From NCBI GenBank assembly GCA_963969495.1, contig OZ018324.1, positions 139,930,355 through 139,994,354 of the forward strand: 64,000 bases of DNA, given 5' to 3'. A program made the position numbers and the translations under genes. This DNA is from Ceratothoa steindachneri. Taxonomy: Eukaryota > Arthropoda > Malacostraca > Isopoda > Cymothoidae. The notes under the pieces were generated by a model. The model was not told the origin of the DNA, did no database searches, and saw nothing but the letters and a program-made list of their open reading frames with translations. The first letter of the stretch is position 1. The number at the start of each line of letters is the position of its first letter. Positions 25,661 through 37,842 of this stretch are shown piece by piece.

Positions 25661-27055
25661 GTTGTTCTTTTACAATAGTAATGAATTTCTATTTAATCTT
25701 TCCCATATCTAATTTGAAAAGGTAATAGGCTATATGTTACAAGTTTTTATTTGGATTAAATTTTAGGCCCTTCCCAACATCATTCCTTCCAACCAATTTT
25801 TATACTTATTTTAAGTTCGAACCTCAGCCCACAATGTAGTTAAATTTCCAAATTAAATATCATTCATTTAAAATTTTAGCTGCTCAAGAGAATTAGAACT
25901 ACTTAATGAGGCGGACATCAGTAAAACTGTTCATGCCACAATCGAATTAGTTGCGAAATATGTATATATAAACACGAAAATCTAAACTTCTACCCACAGG
26001 CTAACAAAATAAATGCGAACAAACCATGAGACATCTTCGGGAGATTGATATCTAAAGAAAGTTAAATTGACAGGAGAATCAGCTGGCTAAATATTCCCAA
26101 ATTGTCCAAAACAATGTGTTTCTAGGTAGAGAGAATAAATGAACAATTTGGTAATTCTGTAGATTGAAAAATGGAACGCTGCAGAATCTCACGAGCCGTT
26201 AAGTTGCAGTAATATGTCACAAAGAAATTTAGAGCTATTAAAAAGTCATTCAAAGGAACATTAGTGCGCACGAATTTTGAAAGACATAGATCAGGCTCAT
26301 ATTAAAGAAAGAATATCAATACAACCTACTCATTTATAAGCAAATAGGTTTAAAGTTCCTGATCTCACTTCTTTGTAAAAACTCCAATGACAATATATAA
26401 GTCAGCATAATCTGTTGTACCACATTTATGATGAATGTATTTATGATTTTGAAGAGAACAGATATATGTCGCATAAAATAAATATTGAGAAAACGGTCGA
26501 TGTTTCAAAATATTTCTCTATTCATTGGATGGTATAATTTCTTTGAATAGTTTGAGATTTTTAATAGTTTAATAGTTTTTTCTTGTTATGCTTCAAAGTT
26601 TTGAGACTAAATATTTTTTTATATAAGAAAATTTTTAGAACTAATCGATCAGTGCATTTGTTTTAGCATATTAGTATCATAATTTGATTGTGAAATATAA
26701 AAGAAATTAGAGTCAAAACCCATTTTAAAAGATAAATACCTCATTTGATGCACGAATTTGATATTTAACAATCATGTCCATTGTTTTCAAGACTGCATCA
26801 ATTCCCTTTCGCATGCTGGGGACCAAATATATGATGATAACATGACTGATATTGCTCTATTATGATCAATATACACCAGCGAATTAGCACAAATGGAAGG
26901 CTTCTCTTTATTACCCACCAGGTTGATTATTCCCTACAAATTGTATATTAGGTTCAAATTTGGCGAATTTATAGGCCAAGGCCTCAAATTTTAGAGGTTA
27001 TTTTTAGCCAATAACTTTTTATTGCTCTTACCTCGTGCGTAGATGTGCATCATCA
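25661..27055. other. AT-rich stretch without recognisable features
   Basis: No ORF, RNA gene or known element motif is visible. Confidence 0.35.
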
Positions 27056-27059
27056 TGAT

Positions 27060-27310
27060 GAAAACTCCAGTTAAAATCTGCAAATCGGTAATAAACTGTT
27101 GGGGAAAGGTGGTGAAGAAGCACGTTTTGTTACCATTTTGAGTTAATTTCAGTGTTCTTGGGCAGAATTATTTGTGTGCTTGTTCCCCTAGATGAGAAGC
27201 AGCTTCAGACATGGAAAATGTCTTTATACTTCATCGTGGGTGCTGCACGAGTCTCGTGAAAGCGATCCAAACAATATGATGTGAGCTTCATCAGAATATA
27301 TCACCTGGCC
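27060..27310 (-). pseudogene. Possible DDE transposase scrap (SDEAH motif)
   Basis: On the minus strand SDEAHIILFGSLSRDS (about 27240-27285) resembles the SDEAHF block of one Tc1/mariner-related transposase group found in arthropods. Below it comes a stretch also present at 34070-34200 (shared phrases ACGTTTTG-TACCATTTTGA and GATGAGAAGCAGC). No complete catalytic triad is visible. Confidence 0.35.
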
Positions 27311-27339
27311 ATCTTTATATTTCTTACAAAAATGAATCC

Positions 27340-29720
27340 TCACCGGTTATTGTAGAGGTGTTCCTTTGACTTCTCGTTATCTTCCATGCCATGCACTCTA
27401 CGAGGTGGAGTGCTCCTGGTCCTCTTCCTGTTTTCTGCCTGATTCCATGAGCGTTTCTGATTGTTCCACACATTACCATTATGCAAGAGAGGTAATCTCG
27501 CCGGTTTTAATATGTCCACTGAGACAGTATCCCTTCTTCCGTCAGGTAATTCCAAAGTGCAAAATTTAATGCAGCGCTTGATTACCTGGAAAGAGACAAC
27601 ATATGGCGCTTCTACCTGTTTGCGCACGCGATCTATTCGGACCCACACATAAGTTACATCTCAAAGTTTTAGAGCTCGAAAGGCATGGGCACTGAGTGCA
27701 GGTGCCCTATGCCTTCCTGTGCCAAGTCTAATTGTGCCATGGTTGATGACAATTCTTTAATAAATTTGGAGTCTGGATTCAATGACAATGACGCTGACGA
27801 AACTAAAGGTTTTGTGCATAAGAGTGTATTCCCGTGAGTGCAATAAAAAGTGAAAATTCCGAGTCATTGGGCAAAGAGCGAATGCCTAAAAGGACAATTC
27901 GGAGTGCCAAGAGCCAGCCTTATCGATTGGCCATTATGGAGCATTTCAAGGTCCTGTGTGCCCTTTCCACCATCCTATTCATGGACGGACGTTACGCCGT
28001 GGGGCGGAGACGATGAAAACCAACGAGAGCAAACAGTTACTTAAATAGTTCTGATTCGATTTCGCCACCTCTCTCGGTTACTAGGTAAAGCGTGACTCCA
28101 AATCTGGAAATCCACCAAGCCAGAAAAGCTAAGGGTAGATTGTCAAGGCAGTGTACTTGGTATGAGTGGTGCAACTATATCGTATTGCACGGTTTCGATC
28201 CTTGAGAATGGAATATCAATGAGCAGGATCAGGGATTTCATGTGGCGATTAATCTTGGAAGATTGCAGAGGGAGACACTCCCTCGTTTCTGTGCTAGAAA
28301 TATCGAGATATCATAAGACGAAGTGAAGCCTTGATTCTAGGGTTTAACATTATGTATTTGATGGAAGATAGTTCTCCTGCATGCCAAAGGGACAAAAAGG
28401 CTAATACTAAAGGCTTGTGATCAGTCTACAAGGTAACGAGAAAATATTCAATCAGATGCCTGAAGTGCATGATAGCAAGATGCGCGGCTAAGAGCTTATG
28501 TGGAGTATGCTTGCTGCGTTCTGCTTTGCTTGCTAAAAATGAATGCCGCCGAGTTTGCAGATCCGTCAACCATTTGGTGCAGGGCAGCATAGGCTAGGTA
28601 TGGGGAAAAATTTTTTATCAGCTAGTATATTGAAACATTTGGCACCGTGTGATAGAGTTCAACGGACCCGACTAATGCCGATTTTGTATTTATAAATGCC
28701 CTTCGTGCCTTCTCATTCCACACAAGCTCACGAACCTTTGGTTGCGGGCGTAGAAGCTTCATCAACGGGGCTGCAATCGCGGCAACTTAGGAATCATTCT
28801 GCGATAGTATCCTAACATGCCTATATATCTTCGAAGGTCCTTGTAGTCTTTTGGTAATGGCATGTCTCCAATTTCGTCCACTTTCTTCAAAGGTGGGCAG
28901 ATTTCTTTACCGAAATATGATGTCTTAAAAATCTATTTCCTCCTTCACCAGCTCGTACTTCTCCAGGAAAATTTTCAGATCGTTTTCCACCCGAATTTTT
29001 TGAGACTTGCTCCAACTTTTTGAAGGGTCATCCAGATTGTCTGATTATATCAGGATGTTTTCTATATACACAAAAACGAACCCTAATCCTCGTCGAAACA
29101 GGCTGCGAATGTAGCGTTGAAAGGTGCAGTTTGCCTTTCAGAGACCGAATGTGAGCTTAACGTACTGCCACAATCTCTGTCTGCCTGGTTCATAGGGATT
29201 TGATGATAGGCACTCGCCTTAACTTCAACCTTGAAAACATCTTTCTGCCATGGAGGTGGTTCGCAACACTTTTAATTCGCGGCAGCAGATATTTCATGGG
29301 CTTTGTGATCGTATTGAGCGCTCGGAAGTCGCCAACCACCCTGTACTCACCGGGCGACTTCTTTGACACCATCTGAAATGGTGAAGCCCATAATGACTTT
29401 GACAGGCGCTGGACCCCGCTCATTCAATAATATTTTGAAAGTTGCTTTGCCAACCTCTAGTTTCTCTATTGAAAAATGTGCGAATGTCGGTGGAGCACTA
29501 CCAATTTCCATCGTATACATCCGTGAGTTCAGCGATGACGGGTAGTGCTGAGGTGGTTCGAGTCCGTATAGAGCCTAATATTTTTCCACTATGGTTGTTT
29601 AATGGGGCGGTTGGAGCTGAAGGTGATTGATAATTAAGGCTACCGCAGGTTCTTCAGATAACTTAACTTCTGATACAAGTTTAGTTTGTTTGTCTAGAAG
29701 AGAGGTCCTTATACCCACTT
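27340..29720 (-). pseudogene. Ty3/Gypsy pol relic (RT, RNase H, integrase end)
   Basis: Read right to left, the RT begins near 29470 (KLEVGKATFKILLNE), then RLSKSLWASPFQMVSKK, GDFRALNTITKPMKYLLPRI, AYHQIPM and FQRYIRSLFRRGLGFVFVY. The YIDD motif reads YIEN at 29057-29068, and the first palm Asp region reads FKVEVK instead of FSKVDL. The connection domain is LRRYIGMLGYYRRMIP (about 28860-28810), then APLMKLLRPQPKVRELVW. RNase H keeps TDHKPLV near 28420. The integrase core is almost entirely gone. Its C-terminal end is clear at 27648-27340 (VRIDRVRKQVEAPYVVSFQV, VSVDILKPARLP). The element is 2.4 kb and lacks LTRs, Gag and most of integrase. Confidence 0.85.
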
Positions 29721-29744
29721 TACCAGTATGGTATTCAGAATGGC

Positions 29745-30860
29745 AGAAGTACTGAAACAGCGTTGGACGTCCTCGTCGAGACTATCGCAAAGGCAAATTA
29801 CGAGAAAAACTATACAGACGTTGTACTTAGGGACGCCCAAAATGCCTTTGATAAGGTTTGGAAGATCGGCCTTACGTACAAGATTAGAAGGCTAGAGCTA
29901 TCCCAAACTATTAAATAATGACTTTGTGATTAGGTCACTGATCGTGCAGCGTTTATCTCGATTGATTGTCACGACAGGCCGATCTTCGAAGTCCCACAGG
30001 GGGTCCTACAAGTGAGATAGATAAGTTTTACCCTGTACAGTATCTACACGATGGACTTACCCAGCCCTGTATACGACTCTACTAGGTATATTCATTTAGA
30101 CGATGATATCATCATAAACGCGAATGGCCCATATAGGCACGCTGAACACATGGCGAGGGTCACAACAAAAGAAATAGCCAATATCAACCCTTATGAGCGA
30201 AAATAGAATATCCGAATAAACACGGACAAGTTCTTGGTTAAACTAATAGGAAGAATGTAGACCACGAGAGTCCAGCTCGACGAACAAAGGTATTGTTACC
30301 AACACGAAGGTAGCGTGCTCGATTACGGCAAGCAAGTAACCAATAAAACCAACATAGCCAAAGTGCGTCCCACCAAGCTGCTCCAGCTCAGAGGCTTAAA
30401 TAAAGAAAACAAGATTAAATTTATAATGTTTTCTGTATAGCTACGCTACTATATGCGGCAGTCCCACTAAACAGACTACACAAGACAAACGCGCTAAAAC
30501 TTCATAGCCGGCAAGACTCTGCGGTTTCTATCATCACCAGGACGAGGAGAATTGAACACAAAAATATAGAGACCTACAGCAGGAGATTAATCTTCCAGCC
30601 ACAAATGCCTCCTTACACAATTTGGGATGCACAGCGTGGGATCAGTTGAAAATCATATTAAACTAAGAAGACAGAAGATTCTTCGAAATCCCCCAAGAAT
30701 ATAGAACCAACAATAAAGGCAACTTCAGGAATGGGAATCCCGTCGCAGGGGGAACCGGCTCTCATATACACGCCAACCGAAATTGCTCTCCAAACTCATT
30801 AATATATCAGAATATAAATTACTCTGCAACAGATTTACAATAAATCACAAATAAGATAAG
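29745..30860 (+). pseudogene. LINE B2: 5'-truncated RT fragment
   Basis: A second copy of the LINE B type lies just beyond the Gypsy relic. It begins in the RT palm with TETALDVLVETIAKANYEK, then DVVLRDAQNAFDKVW (about 29825), EVPQGVLQVR near 29980 and HLDDDIIINANG (30093-30128). AEHMARVTTKEIANINPYER follows, then thumb-like sequence to about 30860. The double Asp is present, but the PQG motif is damaged and stops occur repeatedly. LINE B1 at 12490-15770 shares the palm style, though the two copies are well diverged. Confidence 0.75.
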
Positions 30861-33800
30861 AAGAGTTAGAGGTGTCAGAGCCTCCGTCTAATGAAAATAG
30901 TAGAAACTTCCTCTGTCCACTCTGCCCTTACTATATACTTTTAACTTCAAACTTTGTCGAAACGTAAGAGAAAGAGATATGGGTTTTTTAGACATGCTTA
31001 AAATTAATGAATTTAAAAATTCCAGTGAAAAAAGAGATAGCAAATATCCTATCATGCTTCCTTGGTTTAATGATATTTTGTATCAACTTCATTCAAATCA
31101 TAAAATAGTATTTGAAACGCTATATAAAGTGAAAATTTGATTGATTTCGAAAGCCGATTATTGGAAGAAATAATTGAGTAAATCCATGTTCTCACCTGGA
31201 TTTGAGGAATTATATTTGGGTTCCTCATAGAGTTGTCTATTCACACAATACAGAATTAATACCTCTTTTTAAGTGTTTCCCGAAACCTTCTTTTTAGTTT
31301 TCGATCGAACAGATTAGTTATTCTTTCCGATATCAATTAGAGCTTGGTTCAAATCAAATAAAATTTAAAGCGGCAAAAAACAGGCTGCTTTTTCTGAGTA
31401 AACATTCTTACACATCAATATGGTTCGCTAATATGCACTATACCAGGGTAGGTTTGAGTTAATATACTCGAACTTTAATCACCTATCCCTTCAAAGCCAA
31501 TTCAAAGAAAGAAAAGGTCTAAGGAATGTGATACCATTTTTGACCGAATATTGATTTTCCTTACTATGGCGAGAGTGATTGTCTTTGCTGGGATTTTCTT
31601 CTTCATCGCACTTGGCGGGATGGGAGTCGAGTTGCGAGAGGTCGTTCCCAAGATGAGGTAATTAATTCGTACCGAATTGATAAGGTTAGCAAAAATGAAA
31701 ATTCCCCGTTTGTCTATCGAAGATGACGCTAAAGAAAATCTCAAAATCTTCTGCGATTCGTGCAAGCCTGTTTATGGTCTACCTATCAATTTTGTCTTTA
31801 AAAATAAATCACCTCATATTTACACATTGAAATTCTTTCCTATTTCAGGAAGATTCTTTCCGTCACTCCAGTTGCTGAGCTTAGTTTGGGCTTTCAGAAC
31901 TCTTTTTCATTTCCTCGATTCTTAGTCTGCGTAGGAAGAAATGAAACTGTTGTGATCTTTGACCTACACAAGCTCCATCTTGGTGGTACACGAGGACTTG
32001 TTAGTCTGTCTCTCACTCTCTTATCAACGCCATGCGCATAAAAATTCAGGGGGTTGTTGACTGTGAATTTGGGAGGCAAGTTGTTCAGACTGATATGCCC
32101 AAAGAAATTGTCTGAAAGCCAAAACTGGTTCCTCCTACTTGTCTGGCATGGTGCAAATTTCAGCTACCACAAGTAAGGCCTGTCACTAGCCAACTCGATA
32201 TAGACCATAATATGGCTCGCGCCACTGACCACCACAAACACCATGATATGTACTGGGAATTTGATCGTCATACTTCTCCATACTTCATTCGATAACATAT
32301 CAAGGCACCGGTTGTTTTACGAGTTCAAAACCTGTTCTTAGCAGAAATTCTTCTCATCTGAGAATCACCAAAGCATGCGAGGCTTGAAGAAATGCTTCAG
32401 ATTGTTCACAAGCATTTCTCACGTTACTTTTGCTAGTCTTTCACCATCTACGACAGAAGCTAGCCCTTTTTTAATCTTGTATGAGTAGTAGTGGATGGTT
32501 TCATGATATATCAGTATAAAATCTGGATAATCTGATCGAGTTTAACGCCTAAAAGTAATTTTGATCCTTCTCAAAGTAATCAAAATAATTCCCCCTAAAA
32601 AATATTTAGGCAAGTATTATAAAATGAATACAGGATTAACTAAATACATCAAATTTGATATGGATATCAGAAAAAGCATAAATAAATGTAAAGAGATTCT
32701 TTTTATATAACAATATAGTTTCCTCACGCCATCTTTTTACATTATTCGCACCATGATTTCTTTGCACATCGGACGAATTTGTCATTTTAGGCGCATATTA
32801 TTAACTACTTAAAATCAGATGAACCATCAATATTCATCCACTGAACGTTGTAATATTTTTTTATTTTCGGTGATAGCTTGATATGTGATCCAAGCAATAA
32901 TACAAGATAGATAAAAAATGTTATATGTGTTTGTAGAATATTTGAATGGGCCAGCGTCTTGAAGCTGCCTTCAATGAGTGTTACTTTTAAATTTGGTTAA
33001 GGATATCAACTCCAAACAGTCTGATTGTAAAGAGTTAGTGTTTCATGTTATTTATTTTCACTCGAATAGACTCTTAACGCTTCATGAATGCTGCTCATTA
33101 GCAGAATGTTTTTCTTCTTTCTTTTATAATTTGTGATAATATTTCCAACATATTTTAAGAGTTATATGTAGAACAAAGAATTAAACTGTTTATACACAGA
33201 TGTAGGAACAACGTTTGTTGGTTTGTTTACTATTCGAACTGACCTACAACACTATCATATTTTACCAAATTTTGTTAAAGGAAAAAAGTGTCTGCTGTAA
33301 TATTCTTTCATCTATTCATAAATGGCACAATGAGATAAGTACGACAAAATTGCTATTCTTTAATTATTTTGACGTGTCTGAAATTTCCCTTAATGAGAAA
33401 TTGCAATTGCCCAATCAGTAGATATTGGAAGAGCTATCGACTGCAAGCCCCTGAAATTTCTCACATTAGTCAGACTTTGATTCCATAAATTAAGTGCATA
33501 TGTAGACACTTATGTAGTTTTAGCATGAGAAGAGCTGTTTGTCAATTGTTATATTTTCTAAAGCTTTATAACATACCAAGCAATTTTCAATGACATTGTT
33601 CCACACTTGAGAAATATGAGAAAATTTGTCTCTTTGTAGTCTTGCTGATCTTGTTGAATTTTAGGAAGTCTTAGAAATCTCATAATATCACAAAACGATG
33701 CTTTGAAATTGCTTGCCTAGGGTAATAATATAGAGCCTATAGTTCAAACCATAAAGAATAAAGATATATATTACTTGATCCAGTTACTCGACGGATATAT

Positions 33801-34055
33801 AATATTGAAATAAAGTTCCAAAACAGAGAGCATATGAGATCAATATGTATCTTTTTAGATTTTATTTTGTCCAAGTAGAAATGTAATTGAAAAGTTTCCA
33901 TGATGATTCAACGCTATCTTCTCTAAAATTTCTATTGGTGTACCTTGTCGGTCCTGTGACAAAGGTCAGAATACTGGCTTTTATTTTCAGCCAGGAACCT
34001 TTTTAATACTTTTTCTTTGTGATAATGTGCGCTAGTATGCTAAAATATATAGTTA
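30861..34055. other. AT-rich stretch without recognisable features
   Basis: Several short open frames (for example 31677-31925 and 33215-33421) show no domain or compositional signal, and I do not call them genes. No RNA gene or repeat array was seen. Confidence 0.35.
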
Positions 34056-34059
34056 CCAT

Positions 34060-34420
34060 TGCCAAAAATGGCTATGAACTGTTGTGAAAAGGTGCTGATG
34101 TAGTACGTTTTGTACCATTTTGATTTCCTAGCAATGACATTGGGCAAAATATCTTCTTAGTGTTTCAGTTAGTACCTTTAGATGAGAAGCAGCCTAAAAT
34201 ATGGGTACTCTTTGGAGCTTTCTCAGATTGCACGATACAGGACGAGGATAAAGAGCTACCCTTTTTTTCTCATAATGAGGGAAATTCTAGAAGCTCGAAC
34301 AAGCGGACGGGACCTTCATAATAGAATATCACTTTCTCCCAGTCTTAAACAGCCCGCTTTCTATATTTTATAAAAAAGTGGATCATATCTTCTTTGTGAA
34401 AAGATAATTCTTCGCAGAAA
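34060..34420. repeat. Diverged repeat related to 27060-27200
   Basis: It shares with 27060-27200 the phrases GAACTGTTG-G-AAAGGTG, ACGTTTTG-TACCATTTTGA, TTGGGCA-AAT and TTAGATGAGAAGCAGC in the same order and strand. This is probably a second copy of the same DDE-type element. The transposase motif SDEAH is not recognisable here. Confidence 0.45.
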
Positions 34421-37165
34421 TTCTATACTTGAAACCATTCTCGAAAAGACTCCGCCTCTCTTTCATGCCTTCACACTCGCAGTTTTCAATGGTAAACAGG
34501 CTTGGCATTAAAGGCAACCCGATCCTTGAGCAGAGACATTACCATTAAGCGATCCTGTCGTTTATTTGAATTTCATAAGAGTCCAGAAGACTTTTTCTGA
34601 ATACTGTAACTAGTCTTTTTAAAGTAATGAATGATACTGGAGATAGTAATCCTTGATGCAGGACCATTTGAAACTTTCTCCTCGCATCTCTTTCCACTTT
34701 GCTGCATTGCAGCAATCGTTGCACAATTTTCTCTGAAAAAGAAAGTCTGCAATTGGAAATGAAAATGACATTTATTTTGACCATAGATAGTACGAAATAG
34801 ATTATATTATTATTACAATATGATTCACTTAAACAATATTTTTCATAATTTTAATTTTTGTATCAATTAGCAAGGATCTCGATACTTAAACTTTCCACCT
34901 ACATGGAGAGGACCAAAGGTCGATTTTGGATTCAGCGAAGGAATGCATTTTTTTTTCTCATTAGTATTTAAATGCTTACTTTTTAACAATCCTGCAATAA
35001 TTTATATATTGTAATATTTATTACTCTCACTTAAAAGTAAAAACAAATAAATAATATATATATATATATATATCAATCCCTAATCTTTGGACGTAGAAGA
35101 TAAACAATAGAGGAATTTTTACCTTCATGATATAGCATGTATCGTCCGGAAAACAAAGCTAGGATATTTCTAGCTAAAATTCGGAAAAAATCTTTTAGAA
35201 ATTATGTGAGTTAATATTATTACATGGATTGTTCATCACAAACTATTAACCAGAAACCCATTGAGAAGCTTTGGATTGGGTTTGAGAGAGATTAAATATA
35301 TTCATCGTTTATTTCATCTCTATTAGAAGGAGTAAGAACGAAATTGCTTAAATTTGTTAAGCGAATAAATTTTGAGAAATTCCAAATCCTTGCAAAACTA
35401 TCAAAGCTAACTTGGGTCGTATAAACTTTTAGTTTGTGAGCCTTTAGTTTGAATAGGTAATGAATGTACACCTACATGAATTTTTTATTAATTAAATTAT
35501 TTAAATTTCCCAGATTCGCTTATAGTGCCACATTTCTCCACACCCATTTGTCCTATTCACCTACGTGACCAGTATCTTAAATTTTATCAAAATTAAATAA
35601 AAAATTTCACTTTTATATTTTATATTACTTTGCATTTTTTAATTCTTGATTTTGTCATTATGAAAAAGAGCAGTATTTTTTCTATGCTTATGGTTATAAG
35701 ATTTTGGCTACTTACGATGCAGAGTGGAAAATTCCTTGGAGGATCCCGCCCTCTTACAGAGAACAAAGTTATTAGTCAGGTTGCATTACTTAAAAAGTAA
35801 GGAGACAACTTCAGCACACTCAAAGCGTAGGAGTAGAAAGTCGGGAACAAAGGACATCTCTCTGGCTGAGGAAAGGAAATAAAATACTCTGCTTATATAC
35901 ATAATTTTTAAATAGCAAACTAAAATTAAGCTAAGAAAATTTAAGAAATTCATCTGCAGCAAAAAGGTTTTGAACACCTCATAAATTTTAGAAAATTAGA
36001 TCTATCTAGGGTATACAGTTTTTATTGGCATATCAATAAGAATACAACAGTGAAATATTAAAAATAAATACAAATAACTTATTTATGCTATCAACAATTA
36101 ACAGGAATAACCAAAATAAAAAAATGCCAAAACCTGTAACATCAGCAACCTTTAACCTATAAGTAGATGAAGCTCTGTGAACAGAACAATAACACAAAAC
36201 TGATACAGGAATCTCAATTGCATACCGAGAGTTTCCTGACAGTGATGATAACTTTTATTCTACGAAGCCTGCTCTCCACTGAGGTACGAAACCTGAAGAG
36301 TGTAAGGAAGGATGGCATACACCTCGATGATGAATGCCTCCATTTGTTCATTATATGACTGATGGCGACGTCTTATAGCCTCTTTTCGCTACTAGCAGAG
36401 GATACACAGTTGATATATATCCAGGAAGTAAAGTGGCTATCTTATCACCGTGAGAGAGTTTTTCTGGCACAACTGTATGGTGGAGGCCACCTTGAGAAAT
36501 GGGTCATTGTCAGGCTGAAAAATCACATTCCGTCAATTAGTGCAGAGGTCTGGGAATGAGGGCACCATTAAACCTCTCATGAGAGATTAATACCTGATTT
36601 GAATTAATGGTGACACCAAAACGTGAGACTACTAACCCCTGAACTTCGGATGCAGCATCAAAACATTACAGAGCGGCCCATATGCTTTACCTTTGGTACT
36701 ATGTAGCTTTGATTACACTGTTATCCTGCTCCACTGGAGATTCTAACGTTGCCTGCAGTTTACAAAATGGAAAATAGACCAGTTAAGCGATAAGACACGT
36801 TTCCACTGCCACATATCACAGTTTATTTAAACAGTTGCCGAATTCAGTGGACGTCACATCTGCTAATGTTTAATAAACGTCTTGTGGCAGGCTTGAGAAG
36901 ACTTCAGGCATTGCATAAGTACTCCTGGACCTTCTTTTTTGAAGGATGCATTAAATTACACCCTTTTGTCCATTCCTATTGATTACAAGGGTTCATAATA
37001 CGCACATAACAATATTCATCCTGCTCATTTTCTCGGATCCTCATCAACACTTTTGCTCAGAGACAAAAGTGCTCCGTTGACTTTCCAAGCGATTTGTCAA
37101 CAGCTGAAAACCTTCTTTATGCATCAAATGTATTAGATCTCTCTCTTCTATGCTATAGCTACGTT
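34421..37165. other. AT-rich stretch without recognisable genes
   Basis: It includes a short (AT)n run at 35054-35074. The two open frames at 36167-36559 lie in a slightly GC-richer patch (36130-36880) that could be an old DNA-transposon remnant, but I see no motif. Confidence 0.35.
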
Positions 37166-37169
37166 TTTT

Positions 37170-37837
37170 CACTATTACTTACTTACTTAATGTGGTGCCA
37201 GTCTCGTAACGTCGCTGATCATGGCATGCTATCTTTCTCGATCTCTAGTCATTCTCATAACTTACCTGACACTTCATCCTTCACTCATCCACTCTTACAG
37301 ACAGTCTATGTATTTCTTTCTTTGTCTTCCACGCGCTTTTTTTCATTAAATTTTTCCTGTCAAGCAGTCATATTCACTTTTCCTTGCACGTATCACATGT
37401 CCCACAAACCTCACCTGTTTTCTTGTTATTTCATTCACTAGCTCATGTTTCACTCCCACTCACGTCAGTACTGCATTATTCGATAATATTTCAGTCTATG
37501 GTATTCTCACCCTTCTTCTAAAGCACCACGTTTCCAAAGTTTCTATTTTCTCGAGCATACTATTCTTCACTTTTTAAGTCTCACATCCATATAGAAATAT
37601 AGACCATAAGAAACATTACATCAATTTAATTCTTAGTTTTATTCCAATACTTATATTAGTTATCGGTTTTCTTATGTTCCCCAAGGCTGCTTTTGCTAAT
37701 CTAATCCTTTTCTTAATTTTTTCTCGCACGCTACGTCCTCTGTCACAAAGCTTCGTAGATATTGAAATAATTTTACCTATTTTATTAGATTCCCATCAAA
37801 GTTGATTTGCAGCCTTAGTTGCTCTTTTCTTTTAGTG
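37170..37837 (-). pseudogene. LINE C 3' part (RT thumb to C-terminus)
   Basis: This minus-strand LINE continues from 39154-41400 after a solo-LTR insertion. The reading resumes with YITKRKEQLRLQINFDGNLI directly at the target site. It goes on with KKRIRLAKAALGNI, YGCET near 37590, KIETLETWCFRRRVRIP, EITRKQVRFVGHVIRARKSE (37440-37380) and MRMTRDRE near 37230. The GHV-R and arginine-rich ends are typical of this LINE group's C-terminus. Frameshifts and stops are common. The 3' end is near 37170 with a (TTAC)n-like tail on the plus strand. Confidence 0.8.
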
Positions 37838-37842
37838 ATGTA

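Noticed and set aside
37094..37441. 115-residue plus-strand frame
   Set aside because: Antisense of the LINE C C-terminal region, which has clear motifs on the minus strand.
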